NCBI GenBank assembly: GCA_017399765.1
Contig: JAFQBH010000028.1
Span: 1 to 64,000 of the forward strand
Length of the DNA: 64,000 nucleotides
From: Oscillospiraceae bacterium
Lineage (GTDB): Bacteria > Bacillota > Clostridia > Oscillospirales > Ruminococcaceae
Reading direction: 5' to 3'
Shown here: positions 26,062 to 36,500 of the stretch, one piece after another
Numbering within the stretch: position 1 is the first letter of the stretch
Layout: each line of letters begins with the position of its first letter
Notes under the pieces: model-generated
What the model was told of the DNA's origin: nothing
The model's input: only the letters and a program-made list of their open reading frames with translations
Databases searched by the model: none
Position numbers and translations under genes: made by a program

Positions 26062-27224
26062 TTTTTCACCTCTTTTTCAAGATTTATAAATTTAAAGAAA
26101 AAATGTTCGCTGTCACTTTCCTTTAAAGCAATATGCTTTCCGTTTGGAGAAATCTCTGGAATCCATCCGAAACTTCCAACATCAAACCTTGCGACAGGTT
26201 TGTAAATACCTTTTAATGAATCAACCATTATGATTTTACATTCTGTCTTATCGTCATTTTCCTGCTGATAATAATAAATTCCGTTTCTCGGCCGAATCTG
26301 ATTCAAATCGGGAACATATTGGCTGACTTCTATAGGTTCCGAATCCGATTCTTTTAAAGAATAGATAAGGAATTTTCCTTTATTTTCGTCCTCATAGGAC
26401 CAGGTCCATACTTGATCTTTATCCCAAATTTCCCTATCAGCGCCAGTAACGCTTCGGATATATTCTCCTTCAAAATTAAAAATCGCGTATGTACTATCTT
26501 CGTGGTATTCTCCGCCTTCTTCATAAACAAAAACTGAAAAATATTTTCCGTCAAAAGACCAATTCATTCCTTGGTTAAGCATAGCTCCGAGAGGTGCCGC
26601 TTCCTTAAGATCGACTGTTTTCTTTTGTTCCGGGTTAAAAATATCATAAATCAGAAGAGTAAATTCATCTTTAAATTCCGCAACCATACCAAGAGGAGAA
26701 AGCGAAAGAGTATTTTGGAGTTCCTTTTCAATATATCCATCGGAAATTTTTATATCTATATATAAAATTTCAAAACTTCCGAGTTCAATTTCCATGATTC
26801 TGTCCGGAGATGAAATCATATAGAATTTTCCGTCCCTGCTAAAAGTATGGTTCGCAAGAAAAAGTTCCGTTTCGTGTTCGCCCAAATCAATAATTTTTTC
26901 GTTTTCAATATCCCAGAAAAGATATCGGAAGTTTTCGTCTTCTTTGCTTTTAAGAATTATGAAATAATAATTGTCGCTTGCCCAACCATCTATCCGAACG
27001 TCATATTTTTCAGAATATTCTCTCCAGAATTCGATATTCTCCGAAAGGGAAACAAGCGAAAGTTCTTCCCACTCTTCAGAGGTCATAGATTCTTCTCCTT
27101 CAAAAGCAACAAGTTCCGAATCGTTTTCGATGGGCTTTGTGGGGTCAACAATTTCGACTTTCCAGTGGGAACAGCCGCAGAAAAGCATTGTAAAAACAAG
27201 CAAAAGGCAGATAAGTTTTTTCAT
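26058..27224 (-). CDS. Lipoprotein 3 of the tandem set, beta-propeller-like, 388 aa
   Basis: Signal peptide ending in LFCGC (lipid-accepting Cys18), followed by HWKVEIVDPTKPIENDSELV. The body contains WSFDGKYFSVFVYEEGG and IPEISPNGKHIALKES, the repeated WD40/TolB-like signature of a beta-propeller. A four-base overlap couples it to lipoprotein 2. It lies in the middle of the minus-strand operon. Ligand unknown. Confidence 0.75.
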   Translation of the reverse strand: MKKLICLLLVFTMLFCGCSHWKVEIVDPTKPIENDSELVAFEGEESMTSEEWEELSLVSLSENIEFWREYSEKYDVRIDGWASDNYYFIILKSKEDENFRYLFWDIENEKIIDLGEHETELFLANHTFSRDGKFYMISSPDRIMEIELGSFEILYIDIKISDGYIEKELQNTLSLSPLGMVAEFKDEFTLLIYDIFNPEQKKTVDLKEAAPLGAMLNQGMNWSFDGKYFSVFVYEEGGEYHEDSTYAIFNFEGEYIRSVTGADREIWDKDQVWTWSYEDENKGKFLIYSLKESDSEPIEVSQYVPDLNQIRPRNGIYYYQQENDDKTECKIIMVDSLKGIYKPVARFDVGSFGWIPEISPNGKHIALKESDSEHFFFKFINLEKEVKK

Positions 27225-27258
27225 AATCGTTTCTCCTTTTTCTGACGTTTTTTCAATA

Positions 27259-28428
27259 TTATCTGTATCTTACAATATAATGGTCTGTTACGTCGCCTTC
27301 AAAAACCCTTATTACAATATAATTTTCGGTAACCGCAACGATATGTCCTTTCACTTCTTCTCTGCTGATTTCCGCAATTTTTTCACCGCCGGCTTCTATG
27401 TTTTCGAAGTTTCCTGTAAAAACTTCCATTCCTCTGCCTTCCATATCTTGCCAGCTTACTTTAACAAACTCAATTCCGTCGAAAGAATAAAGAGAATAAT
27501 CTCCGTCCTCAAAGTTTTTATAATTTCCCGTTTCAGCATTTATCCATTTTTCTCCGGCCACCACAACATATTTATCGGCAAAAGGATAATCTGCGTTAGT
27601 CATTTCATTATAAGAATATGCCCATTCAAATTCTCCGCTTTCAATATCGTAAATCGTGACCATCCAATATACCATATCTTTTGAAACGGCAATCGCAACG
27701 ATTTTTGTTCCGCCGCAAATAAATCTCGGGTTCTCAAAAGCACATTCAACTCCGTTATCTCCGATCCACATGCCATCAATGGCGATTTTTGCAATGGGTC
27801 TTACTTTTTCATTGATTATTGCGTTATCAAGAATAAGGCTTTCTTCTCCGGTTTTCATATCCATCATACGGATACCGTTTTCAGTTTGCCAGATTATCTT
27901 CTCATCATAAACGGAATATGAAGCATAGCCACCCATTGTTTCCATAACATTTTCCGGAAGGAAAACAGTTTCGATAAGTTCCGGATTTTCGCTTGAAAGA
28001 TAAATAATTCTGTCTTTCCAAGAAACGCGGTAATCAAAGCCTTCTTTTTCATCGCTTTTTCTGAAATCAAAAGCCGCATTTTCGTTTATATCACCAAGAA
28101 AAAACTCATAAATTTTTTCGCCGGTTTCAATATCGAAAGCTGAAATATCTCCCAAAACGGAATAGGAAACTATCCTATCCTCAAATTCAATAAAATCATA
28201 GCTTGTTCTTTCATCAAAATCCTTAAGGAAAATATATTCGGCCAAAAGTGACGGCTCTTCTGTTTCCTTTTCTTCCATCTCTTCGTTTTTTTCCTCTTGG
28301 GAAATAACAAGTTCCGAATCGTTTTCGACAGGCTTTGTGGGGTCAACAATTTCGACCTTCCAGCCGCAGGAAACAAAAAACATAACCAGAACAAACATGA
28401 TAAATATGGTAAAAATCAGCTTTTTCAT
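27259..28428 (-). CDS. Lipoprotein 4 of the tandem set, beta-propeller-like, 389 aa
   Basis: The ATG at 28428 was chosen over an upstream one because AAAGGCGG precedes it and the frame then begins with a signal peptide MKKLIFTIFIM ending at VSCGW (Cys21). The next residues are the shared segment with a single change (PVEND). The rest is beta-propeller-like (FDIETGEKIYEF, IETVFLPENVM, WQTENGIRMMDMKTGE). It is the first lipoprotein after XRE-1 in the operon. Confidence 0.75.
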   Translation of the reverse strand: MKKLIFTIFIMFVLVMFFVSCGWKVEIVDPTKPVENDSELVISQEEKNEEMEEKETEEPSLLAEYIFLKDFDERTSYDFIEFEDRIVSYSVLGDISAFDIETGEKIYEFFLGDINENAAFDFRKSDEKEGFDYRVSWKDRIIYLSSENPELIETVFLPENVMETMGGYASYSVYDEKIIWQTENGIRMMDMKTGEESLILDNAIINEKVRPIAKIAIDGMWIGDNGVECAFENPRFICGGTKIVAIAVSKDMVYWMVTIYDIESGEFEWAYSYNEMTNADYPFADKYVVVAGEKWINAETGNYKNFEDGDYSLYSFDGIEFVKVSWQDMEGRGMEVFTGNFENIEAGGEKIAEISREEVKGHIVAVTENYIVIRVFEGDVTDHYIVRYR

Positions 28429-28464
28429 TAAAAAACGCCGCCTTTCGTTTTTCTGCAAAAATTC

Positions 28465-28662
28465 TTATTTTGCCTCTCTTATTATAAAATCATCAAGCGA
28501 AACGCCGAAAAAATCCGCCATTCTTACAACGGTTTCAAGATCTGGAACAGCTTCGCCGTTTTCATATTTGCTTATGGAAGTTTGTGATATATGAAAGATT
28601 TTCGCAAGGTTTCCCTGGGTCATTCTTTTTTCTCTTCGAAGATTTTTAAGCATTGTAAGCAT
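28465..28662 (-). CDS. XRE-family regulator 1, 65 aa
   Basis: A minimal Cro/CI helix-turn-helix protein (MLKNLRREKRMTQGNLAKIF, then HISQTSISKYENGEAVPDLE). The ATG at 28662 is preceded by GAGGTGGAG; the frame extends further upstream without a good site. It is nearly identical in layout and wording to XRE-2 at 32216. Lying between M56-1 and the lipoproteins, it likely controls its own operon or lipoprotein expression. Confidence 0.8.
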   Translation of the reverse strand: MLTMLKNLRREKRMTQGNLAKIFHISQTSISKYENGEAVPDLETVVRMADFFGVSLDDFIIREAK

Positions 28663-28758
28663 TCTTTTTCTCCACCTCTTTATATAATAAGTAACGGAAA
28701 ACATGGATTTTGTTGCATAATTCAAAAAATATTTTCCGGTTTTTCTTAAAAAAGGGTG

Positions 28759-28799
28759 CAGTTTCCAAAAGGTGCGGAAAAACCGCCCTTTTGGAACTG
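28759..28799. terminator. Hairpin between M56-1 and XRE-1
   Basis: CAGTTTCCAAAAGG pairs with CCTTTTGGAACTG with one bulged base, and T-runs flank both sides. It can separate M56-1 from the XRE/lipoprotein part of the cassette or attenuate between them. Confidence 0.6.
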
Positions 28800-28825
28800 T
28801 TTTTTTCATTTTTTAAAAATATCCG

Positions 28826-31534
28826 TTACCAGGCGTTTGCCTGCAAAACATGGTCTTTTCCGGGTCTTGCGTCAACGGCATAGTTAAATCTTTCGCCGCC
28901 GTGATAGCTGAAATAGATAAGACCGTCGTGGAAGCTGTAGCTTCCGATATATCCGCCATAAAGCCCGAAGGTAAAGTTTTCTATTACGTTTCCTTCGCCG
29001 TCAAAAACAAGGCAGCCGTGTTCCTGGGTATCGTCAACGCTGTAAAGCCAAGCGTAGCGTCCCTTCTGGGTTTTATCCTCTTTGATATAGTTAAAGGAAG
29101 TAACTTTTCCTTCGCCGGCGCCGTTTCCGCTTCCGCCGATTTTTGCAACAAGCTTTGTGGGTTCTTCGGCGTTATAAAGATAAAGAACGCCCTCTGTATC
29201 GAACACAAATTTATCGGAATCAAGCCAGTAACACTGATAAATCCAGCCGGAATAATCTTCAAGTCCTTCAAACTGGACCAGCCGTTTTGTTTCAAGATCA
29301 TAAAGAGCTATGCTCATATTTTCTCTGAAATTATCATTGGTTAAACTGTATCCGACACGGTAATATCTTTTCCAGTTTTCCGAAAGTTCGATTCTTCTGT
29401 CATTTACGTCATAGGAATAATCGAGCGCTTCAACAACATAAACGTGGATAGGTTCCTTTGTTCCGTAAACCGCAAAGGCTTCGTTTCTTGCGGTATCGAA
29501 AACAATGGTCTTTTCCTCTTCCGGGAACCAAAGACCTTTGTAATAGGTGAAGAAGGTATCATAAATTTCCGCGCCTTCCATATTTCCCACCTGAATGTCC
29601 GCTTCAAAAGCGGTGTTGTTTCCGCTATAGAACTCTTTTTGCGGGATATAGCCTTCATCGGTATAATAAGCTTCATAAACTTCATGGGTACTTACGAAAA
29701 GTCGGTCAAAATCTTCAGACTGTTCAGTTTTAAGAACAGCGAACCTTCTCGGCATATAAATTTCGCGGTAGCAATAATTATATGGATCATAACTGTGCAC
29801 AAGTTCATAATCCGCGGTTTCATAAATAATTTCCCAATCGTCTATACGCGGATAGGTTTTTTCAAGATATTCAAGATATTCCGGACATTCAAGGACAGAA
29901 GAAATTGGTCCGTTCGGTTTTTCGTCCTCCGTCTGGGGTTCGCCGTTATAAGATATCCATCTGTCCCAATCCGCATGAGAAATAAGCGGGAAGTTTCCGT
30001 TTTCGTCCGGTCCGGTCACTTCCGGTCTTCCGATAAGGTCTTCTCCAAACCAGTTCAGATCGCGGACAAGGAATTTTACAAACTCCTTCTGAGCAAAGTT
30101 ATAGGTTACCTTGACCAGTCTGGAAACGATCGTCATATCGTCTTCGGTTCTGTCTTCGGTATATTGCTGGGTAACGTAATATCTTTCAATAACCTGGAAG
30201 ACCATTTCGTAAAGGATTCCGCTCTGGTGGCCTTCCTGGAAAATAATTTCGGTTTCATATTCGTTGACGTCCCATTTTCCGTAACCGAGTTCAATTGCTT
30301 CGTTTTCCGAAGCAACAAGTTCTTCGATCTGGTTTTTTGCTTCTTCGGAAAGCTCTGCGTCATATTCTTTTTCCTCAACAAGGTTCATGTTGAGATAAAC
30401 GCTTTCGATAAGTTTTTCCGCTTCCGAAACGGCGTCTTCCTTGGTTACGATTTCGGCAATTTCCTGCGGTTCTTCCGGAACAGTTTCGGAATTGCAGGCA
30501 ACCATTGTTCCGCTTATAACGATCACCATTGCGGCAATTATGAAAAGAGCAATTCCGCGGTGGGTTTTCGGGTTAAGAACCGCGGCAAAACGGCTTTTTA
30601 GGAATTTTTTGCCGCCATAAAAACTTGTTGAAAGAAGAAGCGGGCTGTTCTGTCCCCTTCTCATAATGTTGAGAATGGTGGCGCAATATTCCTGCCTTCT
30701 GTCGCCTTCCATGGCTTTGACAACCGCTTCGTCGCAGGTTATTTCAATATCGTTTTCCGCGTTGCGGCACATAAAACCGATAAAAGGGTTGAACCAATGG
30801 ACGGAAGCGGCGAGCATAAGAAGCATTTTATACCAAAGGTCGCCGCGCTTATAATGGGTGAGTTCGTGGCGGAGAACAAATTCGTATTCCTCCGGCAAAA
30901 GGGCTTCCGAGGGAAGGAGCACCCTCGGTTTTCCGAAACCGACCATCATCGGGCTTTTTATAAGGCGGTTTTCATATATTTTAACTTTTTCCGGAACACC
31001 CATTTCCTTTTTGATACATTCAAAAAGACCCAGCACAAATTCATCTTTAACTTCTCTGTTCCAGGGCTTTGAACGGCTTAAAAAACGGATATACATTGCG
31101 ATATTCCAGCCGCAGACTATTGCCGCGCCGGAAATCCAGATTATTGCTCCGACGAAAACAACCGGGAAAACGAAGGTTTTCGGTTCGGTACTCAAAGCGG
31201 GATCTTCCGTGCTCAAATCCGGAGCAAGCGGTATTTCTTCGTGCTCAGACAAAACCGGTTCTTCCGCTTCCGGAACAAAAACCGGCTCTTCGGAAACTTC
31301 CGGTGATTGGGTGAAAATCATTTCGTGGGGCGGAACTTCCATTTTTATCGGCGCGGAAGGAAGATTTATTTTAACCGGAATAATAAGATAAACCGCAAGG
31401 AAAATCCAGATCCAATATCTCCATTTTTTGCGGAACTTGTTTTCCGAAAGTTTTGATATAAGAAGAATTGCGGCAATTGCTGCTGTGGAAGTCAGTGAAA
31501 TTACAAGAATATCCAAAAAAATATTTTCAAGCAA
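28826..31534 (-). CDS. M56 (BlaR1-like) membrane metalloprotease 1 with large extracellular domain, 902 aa
   Basis: BlaR1-type sensor protease. The N-terminal ~350 residues hold several membrane helices and a cytoplasmic zinc site HELTH (H223, E224, H227) with a downstream ENDIEITCDEAVV, which provides the third ligand. A last helix ends in MVACNSE. Residues ~355-902 are extracellular and beta-rich, with propeller-like blades (AWLYSVDDTQEHGCLVFDGE), unlike the penicillin-binding domain of classical BlaR1. The start is a TTG with GGAGG upstream. It is paired with BlaI-1 and predicted to inactivate it by cleavage. Confidence 0.82.
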   Translation of the reverse strand: MLENIFLDILVISLTSTAAIAAILLISKLSENKFRKKWRYWIWIFLAVYLIIPVKINLPSAPIKMEVPPHEMIFTQSPEVSEEPVFVPEAEEPVLSEHEEIPLAPDLSTEDPALSTEPKTFVFPVVFVGAIIWISGAAIVCGWNIAMYIRFLSRSKPWNREVKDEFVLGLFECIKKEMGVPEKVKIYENRLIKSPMMVGFGKPRVLLPSEALLPEEYEFVLRHELTHYKRGDLWYKMLLMLAASVHWFNPFIGFMCRNAENDIEITCDEAVVKAMEGDRRQEYCATILNIMRRGQNSPLLLSTSFYGGKKFLKSRFAAVLNPKTHRGIALFIIAAMVIVISGTMVACNSETVPEEPQEIAEIVTKEDAVSEAEKLIESVYLNMNLVEEKEYDAELSEEAKNQIEELVASENEAIELGYGKWDVNEYETEIIFQEGHQSGILYEMVFQVIERYYVTQQYTEDRTEDDMTIVSRLVKVTYNFAQKEFVKFLVRDLNWFGEDLIGRPEVTGPDENGNFPLISHADWDRWISYNGEPQTEDEKPNGPISSVLECPEYLEYLEKTYPRIDDWEIIYETADYELVHSYDPYNYCYREIYMPRRFAVLKTEQSEDFDRLFVSTHEVYEAYYTDEGYIPQKEFYSGNNTAFEADIQVGNMEGAEIYDTFFTYYKGLWFPEEEKTIVFDTARNEAFAVYGTKEPIHVYVVEALDYSYDVNDRRIELSENWKRYYRVGYSLTNDNFRENMSIALYDLETKRLVQFEGLEDYSGWIYQCYWLDSDKFVFDTEGVLYLYNAEEPTKLVAKIGGSGNGAGEGKVTSFNYIKEDKTQKGRYAWLYSVDDTQEHGCLVFDGEGNVIENFTFGLYGGYIGSYSFHDGLIYFSYHGGERFNYAVDARPGKDHVLQANAW

Positions 31535-31586
31535 AATTTCCGCCTCCTTTTTTCAAAAAATCCATCTTTAAATAACAGTGTGTTTT

Positions 31587-31982
31587 TTAACGTTTTTGTT
31601 TCGCTTCGTTAATAAATTTCTGAAGTTCGTCGAGTTCGCTGTCGTTAATGGTGTTATTTTCATAAAGATTTGCAACAAGGGATTTTACCGAGCGTCCGCA
31701 AAACTTTCCAAGAACGCTGTTGCTTTCAAATTCAAGATATTCTTCTTCGGAAATAAGCGCGGTGTAAACGTTGTTTTTTCCGTTTTCAGCTTTTTCACAT
31801 TTAAGAAAACCTTTTTCGGTAAGTCGGGAAAGAAATTTAAGAATTGTGGGCGCAACCCATTTTTTCTCCGCCAGTTTTTCATCAATGTAAGTTCTTAAAA
31901 CCGGGCCTTTTGCTTCCCAAATAGCCATCATGATTTCAAGTTCGGAACTAGGAATGTGAACAATTTCTTTTTTCTCTGCCAT
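31587..31982 (-). CDS. BlaI/MecI-family repressor 1, 131 aa
   Basis: A winged-helix repressor with the family pattern PSSELEIMMAIWEAKGPVLR, then KKWVAPTILKFLSRLTEKG. It would dimerise and bind near the promoter at 32022-32050. It is encoded just upstream of M56-1 with AAAAGGAG before the ATG, the usual BlaI-BlaR1 order. Its DNA target appears to be GTCTA-type half sites, different from those next to BlaI-2. Confidence 0.85.
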   Translation of the reverse strand: MAEKKEIVHIPSSELEIMMAIWEAKGPVLRTYIDEKLAEKKWVAPTILKFLSRLTEKGFLKCEKAENGKNNVYTALISEEEYLEFESNSVLGKFCGRSVKSLVANLYENNTINDSELDELQKFINEAKQKR

Positions 31983-32006
31983 AATAATCTTTCTCCTTTT
32001 ACGGTT

Positions 32007-32011
32007 GTCTA
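32007..32011. promoter_or_regulatory. GTCTA half-site of the BlaI-1 region (first)
   Basis: One of three GTCTA boxes (also 32033-32037 and 32078-32082) around the BlaI-1 promoter. They are direct, not palindromic, repeats. Confidence 0.35.
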
Positions 32012-32021
32012 TTATGGTTTT

Positions 32022-32050
32022 ATTTTACTTCCGTCTAAACGTCTTGTCAA
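32022..32050 (-). promoter_or_regulatory. Promoter of the blaI-1/M56-1 cassette
   Basis: On the minus strand TTGACA (32045-32050) and TAAAAT (32022-32027) are 17 bases apart. GTCTA half sites lie inside the spacer and on both sides. Confidence 0.65.
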
Positions 32051-32172
32051 TAGCTTTTACAAACATTTTTCCCTTTTGTCTAAAATTTTTATTTTCTTAT
32101 ACTTTAGCAAATGCTGCCCTATCCGGCAATCGATTTAAAGTGGAATTTCCGCAACTTTGGGTTGCAAAATCA

Positions 32173-32207
32173 AAAAAGCGCATCTCAGGAAAAGAGATGC
32201 GCTTTTT
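32173..32207 (-). terminator. Terminator after XRE-2
   Basis: Stem AAAAAGCGCATCTC/GAGATGCGCTTTTT with a 7-base loop and a T-run on the minus strand. It ends the second cassette upstream of blaI-1, so the two cassettes are separate operons. Confidence 0.8.
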
Positions 32208-32215
32208 ATGGATTT

Positions 32216-32413
32216 TTATTTTGTTTCTCTGATTATAAAATCATCAATGGAAACTCCGAAGAAATCCGCCATTTTAACAGCCATTTCAAGATTCGGAACA
32301 GCTTCGCCGGTTTCGTATTTGCTTACCGATGTCTGGGAAATATGAAAAACCCGTGCAAGTTTTTCCTGCGTCATTCTTTTTTCCCTTCGTAAGTTTTTAA
32401 GCATTGTAAGCAT
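32216..32413 (-). CDS. XRE-family regulator 2, 65 aa
   Basis: Same length as XRE-1 and nearly the same sequence (MLTMLKNLRREKRMTQEKLA, then RVFHISQTSVSKYETGEAVP). The ATG at 32413 was chosen because GAGGTGGA precedes it. It is the last gene of the second cassette, directly after the lipoprotein. Confidence 0.8.
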   Translation of the reverse strand: MLTMLKNLRREKRMTQEKLARVFHISQTSVSKYETGEAVPNLEMAVKMADFFGVSIDDFIIRETK

Positions 32414-32436
32414 CTGTTCCACCTCTTTAAAATCGG

Positions 32437-33528
32437 TTAAAATATTTCCGTTCCACCCCATTCAACAAGAGTGAAGCCTTTTCTTTCAAAAGTTGTAAGA
32501 ACCTGCGGTTTAATTTCGATCGGCTCATCAAGAGCTTTCCACATCATATGGATTCTTATCACACTATCCGGTTTGGGGTCAACGGTGAGCTTTGCGATTT
32601 CGGAATATTCATCGCCGGAGAAAGAGATTAGGTTATATGGGTTTTCCTGCATTTTTGGCACCCAATAGGTGATGAAATCATTATATTCCCTTGGGGTAAG
32701 ACCCATTTTTGCAAGGTTTTCCCTGAGGAAGCTTTCCGTTTCGCTGCCTTTTACTACAAAGCCTTTTTCATAGGTCCATTCCGGTCTTGCGGTGCCTTCC
32801 CAGAAAAGGTAATAATGGGTGGAATTATCCGCAAGATTCGTAAGGGTTCCGTCGGGATTTGCAAGGACTTTCCAACCGTTATTGATTGCAGGATAGGTAT
32901 AGGTAATCTTTCCGTCAAAATCGAGATTTACGGTCACCTCGGTTTCCTTTTCGGGATAGAGGTAGATTACGGGCTTGCCGGTTGGTGGGTTACCTCCGCC
33001 GCCTAACAACGTATAATCAATAAAAAGATCATAGCCGCTTTCCACGGTTTTATAATCAAGACCGTTTTCAAAATCATGACCGATCATTTTGAGAGAATCA
33101 TTTGTAAATATGAGATTATAAACCTTTTCGCTGTTAAAATTTATTATCATATAGACATGTTCTTCGTTCGGTGTCTGAAAACTTTCGTTGCTGAATGTTT
33201 CAGGGCTTCCGGAAACTTCAAATCCGCGGAGTTTTTCGATAATTTCGATAAAACTGTCCGTAAGAGGATAAAATTCGGCTGAATTTTCCCTGCTGTCCGA
33301 AACATAGATATACATAATATCGTCTTCGTTAATAAGCTCAAAACCCTGCGGGTAAATTTCTTTTTCTTCCGTAATAGGTTCTTCGTTTTTTTCCGGTTCA
33401 GAAATAACCGGAGTTTCAATCTCAGGAATTTCCGGGGATTCAGCTTCGGGGATTTCCGGTTTTTCCTTAACGCCGCAGGAACAGAGCATCAGAATGGCGA
33501 TTAAAACTGCAAAAAGTTTCTTTAACAT
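32437..33528 (-). CDS. Lipoprotein of the second cassette, 363 aa
   Basis: Signal peptide ending in LCSC (Cys18). A Glu/Pro-rich linker follows, then a ~200-residue C-terminal domain starting at KPVIYLYPEKETEVTVNL, with PAINNGWKVLANPDGTL and LTPREYNDFITYWVPKMQEN, a pattern I know from secreted proteins of Clostridia and other bacteria without a known function. It does not carry the WKVEIVDP segment of the first set. It lies between M56-2 and XRE-2. Confidence 0.75.
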   Translation of the reverse strand: MLKKLFAVLIAILMLCSCGVKEKPEIPEAESPEIPEIETPVISEPEKNEEPITEEKEIYPQGFELINEDDIMYIYVSDSRENSAEFYPLTDSFIEIIEKLRGFEVSGSPETFSNESFQTPNEEHVYMIINFNSEKVYNLIFTNDSLKMIGHDFENGLDYKTVESGYDLFIDYTLLGGGGNPPTGKPVIYLYPEKETEVTVNLDFDGKITYTYPAINNGWKVLANPDGTLTNLADNSTHYYLFWEGTARPEWTYEKGFVVKGSETESFLRENLAKMGLTPREYNDFITYWVPKMQENPYNLISFSGDEYSEIAKLTVDPKPDSVIRIHMMWKALDEPIEIKPQVLTTFERKGFTLVEWGGTEIF

Positions 33529-33570
33529 AACAACTCTCCTTTCCGCCCGGTGTTTAAAATTTTCGGAGAT

Positions 33571-36500
33571 TTATCCGGTAATTGCGTTTATCGGGCCGCC
33601 TTCCGCATAATCAAGGAAGGCATCATAAGCATCTGCTTTTTCTGCAAGATTGTACCTTAAACCATAATTCATATCGCTTGATACCACCGTAATATATCCC
33701 CGCTCCGCAAGGATTTCATAAACTGTTCCGGTTTCAAAATAAATTTTAATTTTTATATAATCTCCGGAAGGATTTTCGGTAATTTTATTTCCGTCAAAAC
33801 GTTTTTCGAGAGAAGAAACTTTTATGTCAGATTTAAAAATACTGAAGAAATTATCAAAAGTATCGTCTTTTTGAGTATAGCTGTATTTTTCGCCGTTTTC
33901 GCCGAAAACAACAACTTCCTTGACCCTTTTGATGCTTACAAGTCCGAACCAATAAGGAATTGTATAATCTGCATTTTCAAATTCAGTATTGATTTTATTG
34001 ACGAAATATTTCCATACGTCATCTTCAACAAGCCACTGCTGTCCTCGTTTCCCTTCCGAGACAGCGCTTCCTTTAAGAATCAATCCTTTTTCGTAAAGTT
34101 CAAGGGTATATTTGCTTCCGTCGTCTTCTTTAATAAATTCGATAAGATCAACTTTGGAAAGAGATTTTCCCAAGGCAGAAGAATCGTATTCGTTGGGGGT
34201 TATTGTAAGATTTCCGAGCACAAGAAGGTCACGAAGTTCTTCCGCTATTGCATAATTAACTGCAGCAGTTTTGGAGTTATTGCTGAAAAGAGTTACAAAA
34301 GGTTCAATTTCCTCCGGAATAAGATGCGATTCTGCCGTTGTTGAACCAACCTGGCCGGTATCTTTTTCTTCATTTATCAATTCATCCATCGTAAGCATGA
34401 TATCCCATATTTCATCGCTGTAATCGGTGGCGTTGAAATAATAGTTTGTCTTTTGTCCTTTTTTGGATATACAAAGCATATTCAAATCGGAAGATATCAC
34501 CATATAATCATCGTCAGTTGTAACTATATGGAAAGCCATACCGCCGGTTGCAGAAGGATTTTGCGGTTTTCCGGGAATTATCTCTACTTTTCTCAAAAGT
34601 TTAAGAAGTTCGTTGACCTGATTTCCGTTTATTGTAACTGTTTTTCCGGAACCTCCTGCCGGAGTGAATGCAGCCATAAACGATTTTATATTTCCTGCAT
34701 CAAGATTATCAATAATTTTTTCAAATCCGTCTGCCTGCTCTTTACTTCCCCATTCAATTCCGTTCGGAAGTACGGAATCTGACGGGAAATACTTTCCGCC
34801 GCCTTCAAATTCATTGGAAACAAAGGCGTAAAGTTCATAACCAATCTGCGGATTTGTTTCACCTTCGTCAAATTCCCCGCTCATGATTCCTCTTGCAATG
34901 CTCTCGATATCATCAAATACCGAGGCACACGGTTCTGCATCAAAAGCATATCTTACCGGATCATTTTCTTTTGCAATGGTAAAAAATCCGCCGTTATTCT
35001 GAATTGTGATGTTTCCTGCGGTAGTTTGAAAATAAATTGAAGTAAGTCCACCCGTGTTTGGATTTTTTGCTTCGCAAACAGTAAGCTCCATATTTTGTAG
35101 AAGGAAAAGGATATCTTCCATATAGCAATATTCAATTTCGCGGTAAGTTGTTTCATCGTTCGGGCTGAATGTAACATAAAACCTTTCAACTGTTTCCGGA
35201 ACAATTCCGTCAATTATTTCTTCGCAATATTTCTTTTGGTAAGGGTTATCAAAAACATCTTCGGTCGGCATATTGCTCTGATCCGGAACGAAACTTCCGA
35301 GGTGGCTTCCTTCCATTACTCTTCCGAAAAATTGTTCCGCAGGAATAATTTCGTCTTTTAATTCAATTACAAAGCGAAAATTCGCATAAAGATTTGTGGG
35401 CGTAAGTCCTTCGTCAAAATACACTTCTCTTTCAAGGATATATTCGCCTGCCGTAAGAGACGCTCTTACGGATTCGTGGAATTTTTCCGCCGGAATAGCG
35501 TCGCAGAAAAGGGCTTCATCGCCTTTTCTGATCATAAGAACTCCGCCGTTATCACAAATTCCGATGAACTGTCTTTTGTTTCCTTCGGGTGCGGAATAAA
35601 TATAGGTTGCCGGGCCGAGCCAGATTGTTTTATCATCGGTGTTTTTTATGTTAACTTCAATTTCAAGTCCATTTTCCTTGCTGTAAACCGCCTTTGAATT
35701 TTCGGTTTCAAATGTTTCGTAAGAAACGCTCTGTTCGCCTTCTTCAAGCACGCTTGGATTGGTGAGGAAAATAACCCCAAGCGCAGCAATTGCCGCAACG
35801 CAGAGAATTATTATCATCAAAGTTGTTTTCTTAAAATTCATTATACATTTCACCCTTTCTTTAACAGCACATTCGCCGAAGGAAAGAACTCCGCCATAAA
35901 GGGGATTCGTTCCGTTTCCGGCAAGGGCAACAAGGCTTTCGGCATATTCCGCGCGAATATCGTTTTTCGATTTTCCGAGAACTTCCTCATCGCAGGAAAC
36001 CTCCATATCGCGGATAAAAGCGTTGTAACATATCCAGACAAGCGGATTGAACCAATGAACATAGAGAGTGAATGTTGCCAAAAGCCGCCAGAGGTTATCC
36101 TTTCTTCGGATATGGGTGCATTCATGTGCGATTACCGAAGCAACTTTTGCTTCGTCATCAAGGTCAAAATTCATCGGAAGAATTATCTTCGGGCGGAAAA
36201 GTCCGCAGACTATCGGCGTTTTGAAAAAATCCGAAAGACGGATATTTTTCGTATAGGGAACGCTTTCAAAATTTGTTTTTCGGAGTACGGCAAAATAACC
36301 GATTATTCCGAAAAGAAGAAGTCCCGCCGTTCCGAAAATCCAGATCGTTCCGAAAATCATATTTTTATCCATCGGAACAGTCGTTATATCCGGGCCTGTA
36401 ACTATTTCGCCAGTTATGGCGGAATGATAAACTCCGTCAACGTTCGGGTTTTCCCTGTCCGGGTTTACAAAAACCGGAAACTCCACCCGCTCGTTTTCGT

